The translations under genes and the position numbers were made by a program. From Bradyrhizobium sp. WSM1417 (GTDB lineage: Bacteria; Pseudomonadota; Alphaproteobacteria; Rhizobiales; Xanthobacteraceae): a DNA stretch of 64,000 nucleotides. Under the pieces are notes generated by a model, which saw only the letters and a program-made list of their open reading frames with translations, made no database searches and was not told where the DNA came from. This document shows positions 1-9,399 of the stretch, one piece after another (the first letter of the stretch is position 1; the number at the start of each line of letters is the position of its first letter). Location: positions 5,381,831-5,445,830 of the forward strand of contig NZ_KI911783.1 in NCBI RefSeq assembly GCF_000515415.1. Reading direction: 5' to 3'.

Positions 1-1
1 T

Positions 2-211
2 TGGGCTCTTTGGCCGATCCGCATCTTGCGCTTGGTGCTCGTGCCTCTGAATCTTCTTCTCATCGCGGGCACGCCCCTCTGCGGCGCACATTATGCCGTA
101 GACATCGTTGGCGGCCTTGCTGTGGCATGCGGAGCAGTCGCTGCAACGAACTGGCTCATCCATGCCCGTCGGATCGAACATCAAGAACGGCTCCTTCTCG
201 CGCAAGGCTGA
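2..211 (+). CDS. PAP2-family membrane phosphatase, C-terminal fragment (5' end outside window)
   Basis: The open frame enters from the left edge and ends at TGA 211, leaving about 69 residues. It contains GAHYAVDIVGG, which matches the last PAP2 motif (G-x-H-Y-x-x-D-x-x-x-G), where His and Asp belong to the catalytic site of PAP2 phosphatases. The motif lies between hydrophobic segments, and the protein ends in a short charged tail (ARRIEHQERLLLAQG). Family members are integral membrane phosphatases or lipid phosphotransferases. Which substrate this one uses cannot be told from the fragment. Confidence 0.6.
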   Translation, partial: WALWPIRILRLVLVPLNLLLIAGTPLCGAHYAVDIVGGLAVACGAVAATNWLIHARRIEHQERLLLAQG

Positions 212-344
212 TGCTCTAGCTTCGCATCCACGCCCCTGCCGGCCATTTGCCCCTGGAGGCAAAACACCTGCAGTCTCGACCGATCTGGCGCTGTCAAGCC
301 CCGCACGCGCAAATATTCCACTTTACCGAAATTCGGATTTAGCG

Positions 345-1033
345 TAAAAGCGACACACCCTGGCCCGAGACAAGGGGCGGATCGCGATCGTCACGAACCG
401 CGGGCTGGGCAGCGATGGACGCGACGGCGTCGGGCACAACAGGCATTGCAGGGCGGCTTCGGCTGTGAGCAATGGCTTTCGTGCCTACGACACGGCGCCG
501 ACAGCGTTTTCGCATGGCTTCGGGTGCGAGCACACGCCAGCACCCGAAGTCCCAGCGAGGACGTGCGCGGACGAACAAGTCGTGTGGTCCTGACGCCCGG
601 GGTCTGTGCGTCAAGTTCTGCGGTGATGTGGCGGCCCGACCGGGCGCGCGCATCAGTCATCTGCATGGCGACGGGGGCAATAGTGCATCGCTCCCCGAGG
701 AGAGCACGAAGGACACGTTAAAACCATCGCGCAGGGAAGGCCGGGCGATCCGGCGAACCTGTGGTCCACCCCGTGTGCATTTCTATTGCCCACGGACCTG
801 CGGGTGCCAGCCGGCGCCCGGCCTTCCCTGCGCCCTTGTCTCAACGAGGGCAATGCGACGAAGCAAGACTCGGGCGGAACGCGCCGCGAGATCGCGAACT
901 CTCGTCCTCTGTTCGACACGTTTAACCGAGCGGTGGCTGGGCGAACCTCATCCTCGGTGTCGTCGCCCGGCTTGACCGGGCGACCCAGTACTCCGAGACG
1001 ATCGCAATTGAGAAGAGAAACCGCGGCGTACTG
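345..1033. repeat. Long dispersed repeat of Bradyrhizobium type, non-coding
   Basis: No frame in this stretch looks like a real protein, although several stay open by chance in the G+C-rich sequence. It holds an 18-bp perfect inverted repeat (729-746 and 816-833) and a hairpin of GTCGCCCGG arms (962-970 and 976-984). The text resembles repeats that occur many times in Bradyrhizobium chromosomes, often beside rRNA or insertion elements; that is recalled, not searched. The right end, with its core GCGGCGTACTG, is cut by the IS30 insertion and resumes after 2457. Positions 212-344 show nothing I recognise. Confidence 0.5.
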
Positions 1034-2454
1034 GGCGGATTCAATGGGTCGTCGCAACACTTCAGCAAGGGAGGTTGCGATGAGGCACGGTGTTCGAGCG
1101 GGTCGAGCTCAAAAGGCCCTACGAGAGGGTTATAAGCCTTTCTGGTCTGCAATTGCCTCGGGGCGGTCAAGCGAGGATGCTGCGGTGGAGGCCGGGGTAT
1201 CTCCTGCGGTCGGAGTCCGCTGGTTCCGGAGGGCGGGCGGTATGCCGCCGACACATTTATCGCAATCGTCAAAACCTGCATCGGGGCGTTACCTCTCGTT
1301 CGCTGAGCGCGAGGAGATCGCCATTTTGCGCGCGCAGGGTCATGGGGTGCGAGCGATCGCTCGTCAACTCGATCGCCCTCCATGCACGATCTCTCGTGAG
1401 CTCCGGCGCAATGTGGCGCGGCGCCACGGCGCTCCAGAGTACCGAGCGACCACGGCACAATGGCACGCTGATCGGTCCGCCCGACGGTCCAAGCTGGCGA
1501 AGTTGGCAATCAATCCGGCCCTGAGGGATTATGTGCAGGGCAGGCTTGCCGGTATGATCGCCAAACCGGACGGAGAGCTCCTCGCCGGCCCGAACGTCGT
1601 GTGGAAGGGACGCCGGGCTGTGCATCGGCAACACCGCCGCTGGGCGAGGGCATGGAGCCCGGAACAGATTTCTCGGCGACTTCGGTTGGATTTTCCCCAG
1701 GATGAGACGATGCGCATCAGTCACGAAGCGATCTATCAGGCGCTTTATGTGCAGGGTCGAGGGGCTTTGCATCGCGAACTGACGGCCTGTTTGCGCACCG
1801 GGCGGGCCTTGCGGATGCCGAGAGTACGCGCCCGTAGGGGCAGAAGCTTCATTTCTTCTGAGGTCATGATCAGTCAACGTCCGGCGGAGGTCGCCGATCG
1901 AGCTGTGCCGGGCCACTGGGAAGGTGACCTCATTATCGGGCTTGGAAATTCTGCGATCGGCACCTTGGTGGAGCGCTCGACCCGCTTTACCATTCTGCTG
2001 CATCTGCCGCGCATGACGGGCCAGGAGCAGGAAACTCGCGTGAAGAATGGACCTGCACTCGCCGGGCACGGCGCTGAGGCAGTGCGCGACGCCATTACCC
2101 GGGCAATCGTCACCATGCCCGAGCAACTGCGTCGGTCGCTGACCTGGGATCAGGGAGCTGAGCTGGCTCAGCATGCGCGTCTGAGGATCGACGCTGGCGT
2201 GCAGGTCTATTTCTGCGACCCTCACAGCCCTTGGCAGCGCGGGACCAACGAGAACACGAATGGGTTGCTGCGCCAGTACTTCCCAAAAGGGACCGATCTC
2301 AGCATGCACAATGCTGGTGACCTCGAGGCCGTGGCTCACGCACTCAATACCAGGCCCAGGAAAACCCTTGGCTGGAAAACACCGGCGGAAACTCTCGACC
2401 AATTGCTACGAGTGCGCGATACACAGCGTGTTGCGACGAACGGTTGATTCCGCC
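1034..2454 (+). mobile_element. Complete IS30-family insertion sequence
   Basis: The element is about 1,421 bp. Its left end (1034-1060) and right end (2428-2454) are 27-bp imperfect inverted repeats matching at 23 of 27 positions; the inner half, including GTCGCAACAC, is identical. The trinucleotide CTG lies immediately outside both ends (1031-1033 and 2455-2457), consistent with the 2-3 bp target duplications of IS30. Removing the element and one CTG restores GCGGCGTACTGGATGCCC, which matches the uninterrupted repeat copy near 28.4 kb. The single transposase gene fills the element and both ends are intact, so it may be mobile. Confidence 0.85.
1080..2447 (+). CDS. IS30-family transposase
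   Basis: DDE transposase of 455 residues from ATG 1080, chosen because AAGGGAGG lies about 7 nt upstream; an in-frame ATG at 1044 falls inside the left terminal repeat. The N-terminal third has helix-turn-helix regions, including an IS30-type block (SFAEREEIAILRAQGHGVRA followed by ISRELRRN). The catalytic core shows GHWEGDLIIG (first Asp), LTWDQGAEL (second Asp) and PWQRGTNENTNGLLRQYFPK (Glu in the NEN block), the usual IS30 DD33E arrangement. The stop lies inside the right terminal repeat. No frameshift or internal stop is seen, so the protein is probably functional. Confidence 0.92.
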   Translation: MRHGVRAGRAQKALREGYKPFWSAIASGRSSEDAAVEAGVSPAVGVRWFRRAGGMPPTHLSQSSKPASGRYLSFAEREEIAILRAQGHGVRAIARQLDRPPCTISRELRRNVARRHGAPEYRATTAQWHADRSARRSKLAKLAINPALRDYVQGRLAGMIAKPDGELLAGPNVVWKGRRAVHRQHRRWARAWSPEQISRRLRLDFPQDETMRISHEAIYQALYVQGRGALHRELTACLRTGRALRMPRVRARRGRSFISSEVMISQRPAEVADRAVPGHWEGDLIIGLGNSAIGTLVERSTRFTILLHLPRMTGQEQETRVKNGPALAGHGAEAVRDAITRAIVTMPEQLRRSLTWDQGAELAQHARLRIDAGVQVYFCDPHSPWQRGTNENTNGLLRQYFPKGTDLSMHNAGDLEAVAHALNTRPRKTLGWKTPAETLDQLLRVRDTQRVATNG

Positions 2455-2586
2455 CTGGATGCCCAGGTCAAGCCGGGGCATGACAGCCTAGCGCTTTCGC
2501 ATCAGTTCCAAGGTGGAAAGATTGGAACGGTGAGAATTCGCCAAGGTTAGCTCCCACTGCCGAAGACTCCACTTTTTGGATGAGCC

Positions 2587-3801
2587 ATGACCGATCTATC
2601 CATCGATGCGCGGCTGCTTGCCCCTGACAATGACCGGCACGGTGCCAATTTCACGGTCGTCGTTATCGCGGCGGCGATTCTTCTGGCGGGCGCCGCGGCC
2701 TTGTCAGGCACGATCTCCTGGCAACAGGGATTGTTGTTTCTTCTCGGAGGCGCACTTGGCCTGACATTGTACCATGCCCTGTTCGGGTTCACCTCGGCCT
2801 GGCGCGTCTTCATTGTCGCGCGACGAGGCGCCGGCCTCCGTGCGCAAATGGTCATGCTGGCGCTGGCAACCGCCCTCTTCTTTCCGGCCCTTGCGCAAGG
2901 CACGCTGTTCGGCGTTGCCGTGCATGGCGAGCTCGGCGCGGTGGGCGTGGGCATGTTGACCGGGGCGTTCCTGTTCGGCCTTGGAATGCAGCTTGGCGGC
3001 GGCTGCGCGTCAGGAACGCTTTATACCGCCGGCGGCGGCAACACGCGCATGCTGGTGACCTTGGCGGCCTTCATCGCCGGATCGACGCTCGGTGCATTGC
3101 ATCTGCCGTGGTGGAGCGCGCTGCCGAACATCGGCGCCGTCTCGTTGATCGAACGGCTCGGATGGTTGCCGGCGCTCGTGCTCTGCTGGGCTGTGATGGC
3201 TGCGATCTATCTCATCACCGTCAGGGCCGAGATCGGCCGGCACGGCGAGCTCGAGCCGGGAGCGCGGACGAAACTGCGCGGCGCGCGCCGCTTCATGCAG
3301 GGGCCGTGGCCGCTCCTGTGGGGCGCGATCCTGCTCGCGATCGGAAATTTCGCCACGCTATATCTTGCGGGACGTCCCTGGGGCATCACCTCCGCTTTCG
3401 CGCTCTGGGGATCGAAGATCCTGATGGGCCTCGGCGTCGACGTCGCGTCATGGCCCTACTGGCAGGGCGCGCGCGCTCCATCGCTGCAGCAAAGCGTCTT
3501 CGGCGACATCACCTCCATCATGGATTTCGGCATCATCCTGGGAGCGTTGCTGGCCGCTGGCCTCGCCGGCAAATTCCATCCGACATGGCGCATCTCCGCA
3601 TCCTCGCTCCTCGCTGCCATCATCGGCGGCCTGCTGCTCGGGTATGGCGCCCGGCTCGCCTATGGCTGCAATATCGGGGCTTATTTCAGCGGGATCGCGT
3701 CGGGCAGCCTGCATGGCTGGTGCTGGCTGGTCGCGGCTTTTCTCGGCAACATTCTGGGGACACAGCTGCGACCGCTGTTCGGCCTGGCCGTCGAGCGATA
3801 G
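2587..3801 (+). CDS. YeeE/YedE family membrane transporter
   Basis: Integral membrane protein of 404 residues with roughly ten hydrophobic segments, from ATG 2587. Two family motifs stand out: GGGCASGTLYTAGGG near residue 140 and YGCNIGAYFSGIASGSLHGW near residue 360. Each carries the conserved cysteine that, in the characterised YeeE/TsuA thiosulfate channels, lines the path of the sulfur substrate. Thiosulfate or related sulfur uptake into the cytoplasm is therefore the likely role, though selenium-linked relatives exist. It stands alone between the IS30 element and a convergent GMC gene, with no sulfur-metabolism partner nearby. Confidence 0.82.
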   Translation: MTDLSIDARLLAPDNDRHGANFTVVVIAAAILLAGAAALSGTISWQQGLLFLLGGALGLTLYHALFGFTSAWRVFIVARRGAGLRAQMVMLALATALFFPALAQGTLFGVAVHGELGAVGVGMLTGAFLFGLGMQLGGGCASGTLYTAGGGNTRMLVTLAAFIAGSTLGALHLPWWSALPNIGAVSLIERLGWLPALVLCWAVMAAIYLITVRAEIGRHGELEPGARTKLRGARRFMQGPWPLLWGAILLAIGNFATLYLAGRPWGITSAFALWGSKILMGLGVDVASWPYWQGARAPSLQQSVFGDITSIMDFGIILGALLAAGLAGKFHPTWRISASSLLAAIIGGLLLGYGARLAYGCNIGAYFSGIASGSLHGWCWLVAAFLGNILGTQLRPLFGLAVER

Positions 3802-3834
3802 GTCTTGGTCTGCACGCCGGCGATCGATGCTCGA

Positions 3835-5379
3835 CTAACGCATCATCATCCGCGCGATCGCCTCCCCAATCACCACCGTCGTAAAATGCGTGTTGGCCCG
3901 GCAGTCCGACGGCATGATCGAGGCGTCGGCGACGCGCAGGCCGGAGATGCCCTTCACGGTGCCGTCAGGATTGACCACGCCGTCGGCGTCGTTGACGCCG
4001 GTCATGCGGCAACTGCCGGCGGCATGCTGGATGTCGCCGGTCTCACGGCGCAGCAACGCATCGAGCTCGTGATCCGGCAAGGCCGCAGCCTGCGGCAGCG
4101 TCAGATCCGTGTCGGCGAGCCGGATCCAGTCGGCGATGCCCGCCAGCCCGGGCTGGGAAGTGATCACGGCAAGCCGCCTCACCGCATCCATCATGCGCAG
4201 CATGTCGCGGGAATCGGCCAGCATGTTCTCCTCGACGACAGGATCGATCGCAGGGTCGGTCGAGGCCAGCTTGAGCGTGCCACGAGAATACGCGTTGAAC
4301 AGCCCGGCGCCGATCGCGCCCGGCACGCCGATGCCGCGGTGGTTGAAGGCGATCAGGATCATGTCGCGCTTGCCGCCGTCGGCGAGGCCTGACGAATAGG
4401 TCACGCAGCAATTGGTGTGGCGGGTGTCGGGATCTGTGGGCCGCAGATTTTCGTGGAGCTGGATCGTGGCGCGAAACAGCGGGTGGTCGAAGAAGTGCTT
4501 GCCGACCGGCAGGTCGCGCTCGACCGCGATCCCCATCGCCTTCAGCTCATCCGCAGGTCCGATGCCCGAGCGCAGCAGGATCGCCGGACTGTGGATGGCG
4601 CCGGCGCACAGCACGATGTGGCGCGCGCTGATCTCGTGGGTGCCCTGCCCCTCGATGTGAACACGGAGGCCGGTCGCCCGGCCGTCGCTGATCAGCACGC
4701 GATCGATCAGCGCATGTCCGCGAATTTCCAGATTGGCGCGACCGCGCGCGGGCTCGAGGTATCCCTCGTTGGTGGTGATGCGGCGGCTGTCGCGGCTGTT
4801 GATGGGATAGCAGGCGACGCCCTCGCCATCAGCGCCGTTGACGTCGGCGCACCAGGGATACCCGCTCGCCAGCGCCGCATCGCGCAGGCCGCGATCGATC
4901 GGCCCCCATTTGTCCGGCGGCGCCCGATAGACCGGCAGCGGTCCGCCGCGACCGTGGCAGGCCTCGTCGCCGAATTCCAGATCATCCTCGATCACCGAGA
5001 ACAACGGCATGACGTCCTTCGCCGACCAGCCGGTGCAGCCATGGGCCGCCCATTCGTCGAACGCATCGGCGACGCCGCGGATGGCGATCTGGCCGTTCAT
5101 CATCGATGAGCCGCCAAGCCCCTTGCCGCGCCAGTAGAAGCGCGGCTCCTGGCCGGCCACACGGCGCGTCAGAAGATCAGGCCACTGCCATTTCTCCTGG
5201 TACTCGCGCTTGTGGATGATCGGGATGGGATTTGGCGTCCTCACTTCCCAGGGCGCCTCATCGGCGCGCCAGTCCAGACCCGCCTCGAGCAGCAGGACGC
5301 GCCGTGCGGGATCCTCCGAGAGCCGCGCCGCAACAGCGGCGCCGGCGGAGCCGCCGCCGACAACAATGACATCGTACAT
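3835..5379 (-). CDS. GMC-family FAD-dependent oxidoreductase
   Basis: Flavoenzyme of 514 residues from ATG 5379, preceded by GAGAAG; a TTG at 5394 would add five residues. The N-terminus is a Rossmann FAD-binding loop (DVIVVGGGSAGAAVAARL). The glucose-methanol-choline signatures follow: GLGGSSMMNGQIAIRG near residue 90 and GAIHSPAILLRSGIGP near residue 255. The C-terminal block has QHAAGSCRMTG and ANTHFTTVVIGE, which place the catalytic His pair. These enzymes oxidise primary alcohols such as choline or aryl alcohols; the substrate cannot be assigned here. It is convergent with the YeeE gene and followed upstream by parC on the same strand. Confidence 0.85.
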   Translation of the reverse strand: MYDVIVVGGGSAGAAVAARLSEDPARRVLLLEAGLDWRADEAPWEVRTPNPIPIIHKREYQEKWQWPDLLTRRVAGQEPRFYWRGKGLGGSSMMNGQIAIRGVADAFDEWAAHGCTGWSAKDVMPLFSVIEDDLEFGDEACHGRGGPLPVYRAPPDKWGPIDRGLRDAALASGYPWCADVNGADGEGVACYPINSRDSRRITTNEGYLEPARGRANLEIRGHALIDRVLISDGRATGLRVHIEGQGTHEISARHIVLCAGAIHSPAILLRSGIGPADELKAMGIAVERDLPVGKHFFDHPLFRATIQLHENLRPTDPDTRHTNCCVTYSSGLADGGKRDMILIAFNHRGIGVPGAIGAGLFNAYSRGTLKLASTDPAIDPVVEENMLADSRDMLRMMDAVRRLAVITSQPGLAGIADWIRLADTDLTLPQAAALPDHELDALLRRETGDIQHAAGSCRMTGVNDADGVVNPDGTVKGISGLRVADASIMPSDCRANTHFTTVVIGEAIARMMMR

Positions 5380-5463
5380 CGCGCTACTTCTCAACGTTCC
5401 AGAACACCGAGATGGCGGACGGTATCAGACCGTGCGCACCGGCGGAACCAGACTGTCGCCCGA

Positions 5464-7722
5464 CTACCCGATCACCCTGCCGAACTTGTTCGACTTCGGG
5501 AATCCCTTCGGGGCGAGGCGGCCGGCGTCACCGCGGTTGCCGCGCCACTCGGCGAGCTCCTTCATGGTCGCAGAGAATTCGCGGCCAGCGGAGTCTTTCC
5601 AGGTCACGCCCGCCTTGGCGTCGAACACGGCGACGTCGGAAAGACCCCCGTCCTTGTATTTCTGCAGGCGCGCACCACGGCCACGCGGCATCTCCTGCAT
5701 CTGGTCGAGCGGGAAAAGCAGCATCTTGCGGTTCTCGCCAATGACCGCGACGGTGTCGCCGAGCACCTCGGTGACCGTGCGCGCCTCGTTCGGCATGTCG
5801 ACGTTGAGGACCTGCTTGCCCTTCTTGGTGGTGCCGACGCAATCGTCCTCGTTGACGACGAAGCCCTGGCCCTCGTGGCTCGCGACCAGGAATTTGCGTC
5901 CGCCCTTGTTGACGAACAGCGTGACCGGCGCGGCCTCCGGCTCGAGATCGATGAACTGGCGGATCGGCTCGCCATGACCGCGGCCGCCCGGAAGTTTTGC
6001 GACATCGAGCGAGTAGAACTTTCCGTTGGTGGCGAACAGCAGCAGCTTCGAGGTCGTTTCCGCGAAGAACGCGAATCCGAGCTTGTCGTCCTGCTTGAAG
6101 GCCAGCCCCGAGAGATCCTCGACATGGCCCTTCAAGGTGCGGATCCAGCCCTTGTCGGAGACCACCACCGTCACCGGCTCGCGCTCGACCAGAGCCTCCT
6201 CGATCGCGGCGAGATCGTGCTCCGGCGCATCCGCAAAGGTGGTGCGGCGCTTGCCGAGCGGAGTCTTCGGTCCGAACATGTCGCGGACCTTGCCGACCTG
6301 CTCGCCGACCTTCTTCCACTGCTCGGGTTCGGACGCCAGCAATCCCTCAATGCCCTTCAGCTCCTTGCGAAGATCCTTGTCCTCGCTGCGGATCTCCATC
6401 TCCTCGAGCTTGCGCAGGCTTCGCAGCCGCATGTTGAGGATGGCTTCGGCCTGCACCTCGGTGAGCTTGAACGCCTTGATCAGCGCCGGCTTCGGCTCGT
6501 CCTCGGTGCGGATGATCCTGATCACTTCGTCGATGTTCAGATAGGCAATCAGCAGGCCGCCGAGAATCTCCAGCCGGCGCTCGATCTCGGCCTTGCGATG
6601 GTTGGTGCGACGGATCAACACGTCGCGCAGATGGTCGAGCCATTCGCGCAAGCACTCCGCGAGCCCCACGACTTTGGGAATGCGGCCCTTGATCAGCACG
6701 TTGAGGTTCAGCGGAATCTTGTTTTCGAGCTCGGTCAGCCGGAACAGCGATTCCATCATCAGCGCGGGATCGACGTTCTTCGACTTCGGCTCGATCACGA
6801 TGCGGACGTCTTCGGCCGATTCATCCCTGATATCGCCGACCAGCGGCAGCTTCTTCTGGTCCAGCAGCTCGGCGATCTTCTCGATCAGCCGCGACTTCTG
6901 CACCAGAAAGGGAATCTCGGTGACGACGACGACCCAGGTGCCGCGCGCGCCTTCTTCCTGCTCCCATCGGGAGCGGACGCGGAACGAGCCGCGGCCGGTG
7001 GTGTAAGCTTCAGCGATCGCCTGCTTGGAATCGACGCAGATGCCGCCGGTCGGGAAATCCGGACCCTTGACCCATTTCAGCAAGGCCTTGGATTTCGCAT
7101 CGGGCTTCTCGATCAGATGCAGCGCGGCCTCGCAGAGCTCGGCGGCGTTGTGCGGGGGGATCGAGGTCGCCATGCCGACCGCGATACCCTGCGCACCGTT
7201 GGCGAGCAGGTTCGGGAAGCCGCCGGGCAGCACGATCGGCTCTTTCGACTGGCCATCGTAATTGGGGCGGAATTCGACCCCGTCCTCGTCGATGCCGTCG
7301 AGCAGAAGCCGCGCGACGTCGGTCATGCGCGCTTCGGTGTAGCGATAGGCGGCCGGATTATCGCCGTCGATATTGCCGAAATTGCCCTGGCCGTCGACCA
7401 GCGGGTAGCGCGAGGAGAAATCCTGCGCCAGACGCACCATGGCGTCGTAGATCGCCTGGTCGCCATGCGGATGGAACGAGCCCATCACGTCGCCGACGAT
7501 TTTGGCGGATTTCTTGAAAGCCGTGCCCGGATCAAGCCGGAGCAGGCGCATGCCATAGAGGATGCGCCGGTGCACCGGCTTCAGGCCGTCGCGGGCATCT
7601 GGCAGCGCGCGATGCATGATGGTGGAGAGTGCGTAGGCGAGATAGCGCTCTTCCAGCGCCTCGCGCAGTGGCACCTCATGAATTTCGGCCGGTTCTTCCG
7701 GCGGAACGATTCGTTTTCCCAT
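5464..7722 (-). CDS. parC: DNA topoisomerase IV subunit A
   Basis: Protein of 752 residues, the usual length for ParC. It opens with the breakage-reunion domain: [13 protein letters not shown] near residue 46, a [15 protein letters not shown] helix near 81-95, and [10 protein letters not shown], whose Tyr near residue 128 is the DNA-linking residue. The C-terminal part forms beta-propeller blades. With ParE it decatenates daughter chromosomes. The length and the absence of a clear GyrA box fit ParC better than GyrA. It is the last gene of a minus-strand run that starts at relA/pdxJ. The Ser of the E. coli quinolone-resistance helix is Gln here. Confidence 0.93.
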   Translation of the reverse strand: MGKRIVPPEEPAEIHEVPLREALEERYLAYALSTIMHRALPDARDGLKPVHRRILYGMRLLRLDPGTAFKKSAKIVGDVMGSFHPHGDQAIYDAMVRLAQDFSSRYPLVDGQGNFGNIDGDNPAAYRYTEARMTDVARLLLDGIDEDGVEFRPNYDGQSKEPIVLPGGFPNLLANGAQGIAVGMATSIPPHNAAELCEAALHLIEKPDAKSKALLKWVKGPDFPTGGICVDSKQAIAEAYTTGRGSFRVRSRWEQEEGARGTWVVVVTEIPFLVQKSRLIEKIAELLDQKKLPLVGDIRDESAEDVRIVIEPKSKNVDPALMMESLFRLTELENKIPLNLNVLIKGRIPKVVGLAECLREWLDHLRDVLIRRTNHRKAEIERRLEILGGLLIAYLNIDEVIRIIRTEDEPKPALIKAFKLTEVQAEAILNMRLRSLRKLEEMEIRSEDKDLRKELKGIEGLLASEPEQWKKVGEQVGKVRDMFGPKTPLGKRRTTFADAPEHDLAAIEEALVEREPVTVVVSDKGWIRTLKGHVEDLSGLAFKQDDKLGFAFFAETTSKLLLFATNGKFYSLDVAKLPGGRGHGEPIRQFIDLEPEAAPVTLFVNKGGRKFLVASHEGQGFVVNEDDCVGTTKKGKQVLNVDMPNEARTVTEVLGDTVAVIGENRKMLLFPLDQMQEMPRGRGARLQKYKDGGLSDVAVFDAKAGVTWKDSAGREFSATMKELAEWRGNRGDAGRLAPKGFPKSNKFGRVIG

Positions 7723-7782
7723 GCCGCCCGGTTAAACCGTGGAAGCGAATCGGGCAAGGATCGATTGGTTCCTGTGGGCGGC

Positions 7783-8067
7783 CTACTGGCCGGCCCAGCC
7801 TGCGGTGAAGGTCTGGGTGGGTGGCGCGGCTTTAGCCTGCGTCGTGGCCGGGGCACTGGTCAGGCACCGCCGCGCCGTCTCGATCTCGGCCTCCGTCGCG
7901 CCCTTGGACCGCGCCCATGCCTCTGCGGCTGCAGCGGAATATTTGGCCACATAAAATCTGACAACGGTGCAGGAGGCACGACGAAAGACGCCCGGCTGCT
8001 CACCCGCGAGAGCGTCCGGCGCCAGCGCGATCAGCGCTGCCGATATAACAAGTCCCTTGATCAGCAT
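7783..8067 (-). CDS. Small secreted hypothetical protein
   Basis: A 94-residue product read from ATG 8067, with GGGGAT just upstream. The first ~22 residues (MLIKGLVISAALIALAPDALAG) form a typical Sec signal peptide, so the mature protein of about 72 residues is probably periplasmic. It contains two cysteines (SCTVV and RRCLT) that could pair, and ends in a Pro/Thr/Ala-rich tail. I do not recognise a domain; Bradyrhizobium genomes carry similar small proteins next to parC. It sits between parC and recO on the same strand. Confidence 0.6.
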   Translation of the reverse strand: MLIKGLVISAALIALAPDALAGEQPGVFRRASCTVVRFYVAKYSAAAAEAWARSKGATEAEIETARRCLTSAPATTQAKAAPPTQTFTAGWAGQ

Positions 8068-8166
8068 GAGCCTATCCCCGATTGGAACCCAAATGGTAAG
8101 TCCGGGGAACCCAGTTTTGTTCCAGCAGGGGCCGGCCTGTCGAGGCAACGCAGAGCCGCGCCAGGC

Positions 8167-8919
8167 TCATGGCGCGGAAATGGCGATCTTTGCCTGCTGC
8201 CGCGTCAGCGCGTTGATGAAGCCCGCCCGCGCGTCGGAATGGCCTTGCCCGCGTGGCTCCAGCACGTGGCGCAGCAGGAACAGGCCGGTCAGCCGAAAGC
8301 CGTCCTGGAGATCCTGATCGGTGAGGTCGCCCTGCACCTCGCTTTGGCGCAGGAACGGCGGCAACCGCAACAGGCGGTCGCGCCACGGTTCGCCCGCCCC
8401 GCGCGACACCGCGCCGCCGGATTTGGGCGAGACATAGATCAGGTCGTTGGTTTCTCCGGTCACCGCGCAGTTTTCCAGCGCCAGCCCGAAGCCGAGCTCG
8501 GTGAGCATCGCCAGCTCGAAATGGATCACGTGTACGGCGGCGCTGCCGATGTCGTCGAAATCGTCCAGCGAATGTTCGAGCAGCGCAAGGATGTTTTCGT
8601 GCGGATCGCGCTCCGGCAGCAACCGCGCGATCGAGGCGAGATGGGTGATGCCGTAGACGCCGTGGGATGACCCCAGCAGCGTCGCCGCCCGCAGCTTGAG
8701 GCCCTCGATGGCATAGGTGCCGAGATGCTCGTCGAGCCGTGCCCGCCACACCACGCTGAGGCTGTTGCCGGGCTGCAGCAGCGGCCGCATCCGAGAGCCG
8801 GCGCCGCCGCGGACGAGACCGAGATGGCGGCCGTGCGCACGGGTCAGCAGCTCGACGATAGCGCTGCTCTCGCCATGCCGCCGCACCCCCAGCACGATGC
8901 CTTCGTCGGTCCATTCCAT
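8167..8919 (-). CDS. recO: DNA repair protein RecO
   Basis: Protein of 250 residues beginning [26 protein letters not shown], the typical start of the RecO N-terminal OB-fold. The strand [10 protein letters not shown] follows, and the helical C-terminal domain includes [23 protein letters not shown], where RecO proteins usually place zinc or structural residues. RecO anneals SSB-coated single strands and, with RecR, loads RecA in the RecFOR pathway. Its place after era in a rnc-era-recO run is conserved across alphaproteobacteria. Start and length agree with the family. Confidence 0.92.
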   Translation of the reverse strand: MEWTDEGIVLGVRRHGESSAIVELLTRAHGRHLGLVRGGAGSRMRPLLQPGNSLSVVWRARLDEHLGTYAIEGLKLRAATLLGSSHGVYGITHLASIARLLPERDPHENILALLEHSLDDFDDIGSAAVHVIHFELAMLTELGFGLALENCAVTGETNDLIYVSPKSGGAVSRGAGEPWRDRLLRLPPFLRQSEVQGDLTDQDLQDGFRLTGLFLLRHVLEPRGQGHSDARAGFINALTRQQAKIAISAP

Positions 8920-8997
8920 CGGTGAAGTCTAGCGGATTCCGGTCTTCAATCGTAGGGCGGATTGGCGGGATTGCGCGCCGCCAATCCACCCGACGCC

Positions 8998-9378
8998 TTA
9001 CGCGTTAAACCAGCCCTGCGCGTCGCCGCGGAACGAGAAATACAATCCCATCGCCGTCAGCACGCAGGAGATGATCTCGATGGCGCTGTCGAGTTCCATG
9101 CCCTTCTGGCCGATGATCTGGCCGAGCGAGATCACCGACAGCACGAGCGCTGCGGCCAGCACCCAGCGCGGCCAGTTCTTGCGCCCGCGCGCGGCCAGCC
9201 TGACGAAATAGACCAGCAGCAGGATCATGCCGCCGGCGAACAGCATCGACGTCATGATCATCTGCTCGGTCATCTCGGCGTTGGGCGTGCGGTCCTGCAC
9301 CGCCACCGACAGGGCATCCAGCATCAACGATGCATAGAGCAACGCTTCGAAGCGCCGTACGTTGCTGGGTACGCTCAT
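8998..9378 (-). CDS. Hypothetical inner membrane protein between era and recO
   Basis: A 126-residue protein read from ATG 9378, 21 nt after era. It has about three or four hydrophobic segments (for example MIMTSMLFAGGMILLLVYFV, WVLAAALVLSVISLG and AIEIISCVLTAMGLYFSF), which point to an inner membrane location. No enzymatic motif is visible and I do not recognise the family. Its tight spacing to era suggests co-transcription with the era-recO operon. Confidence 0.7.
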   Translation of the reverse strand: MSVPSNVRRFEALLYASLMLDALSVAVQDRTPNAEMTEQMIMTSMLFAGGMILLLVYFVRLAARGRKNWPRWVLAAALVLSVISLGQIIGQKGMELDSAIEIISCVLTAMGLYFSFRGDAQGWFNA

Positions 9379-9399
9379 CGCTGACCGATCTTTTCTTGG

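Noticed and set aside
786..1079. N-terminal extension of the IS30 transposase frame
   Set aside because: It runs through the left terminal repeat and the flanking dispersed repeat; the ribosome site supports ATG 1080.
5212..8670. Very long plus-strand open frame (about 1,150 codons)
   Set aside because: It is the antisense shadow of parC, the secreted protein and recO; the text is Arg/Asp/Leu-rich with no domain and the minus-strand genes are certain.
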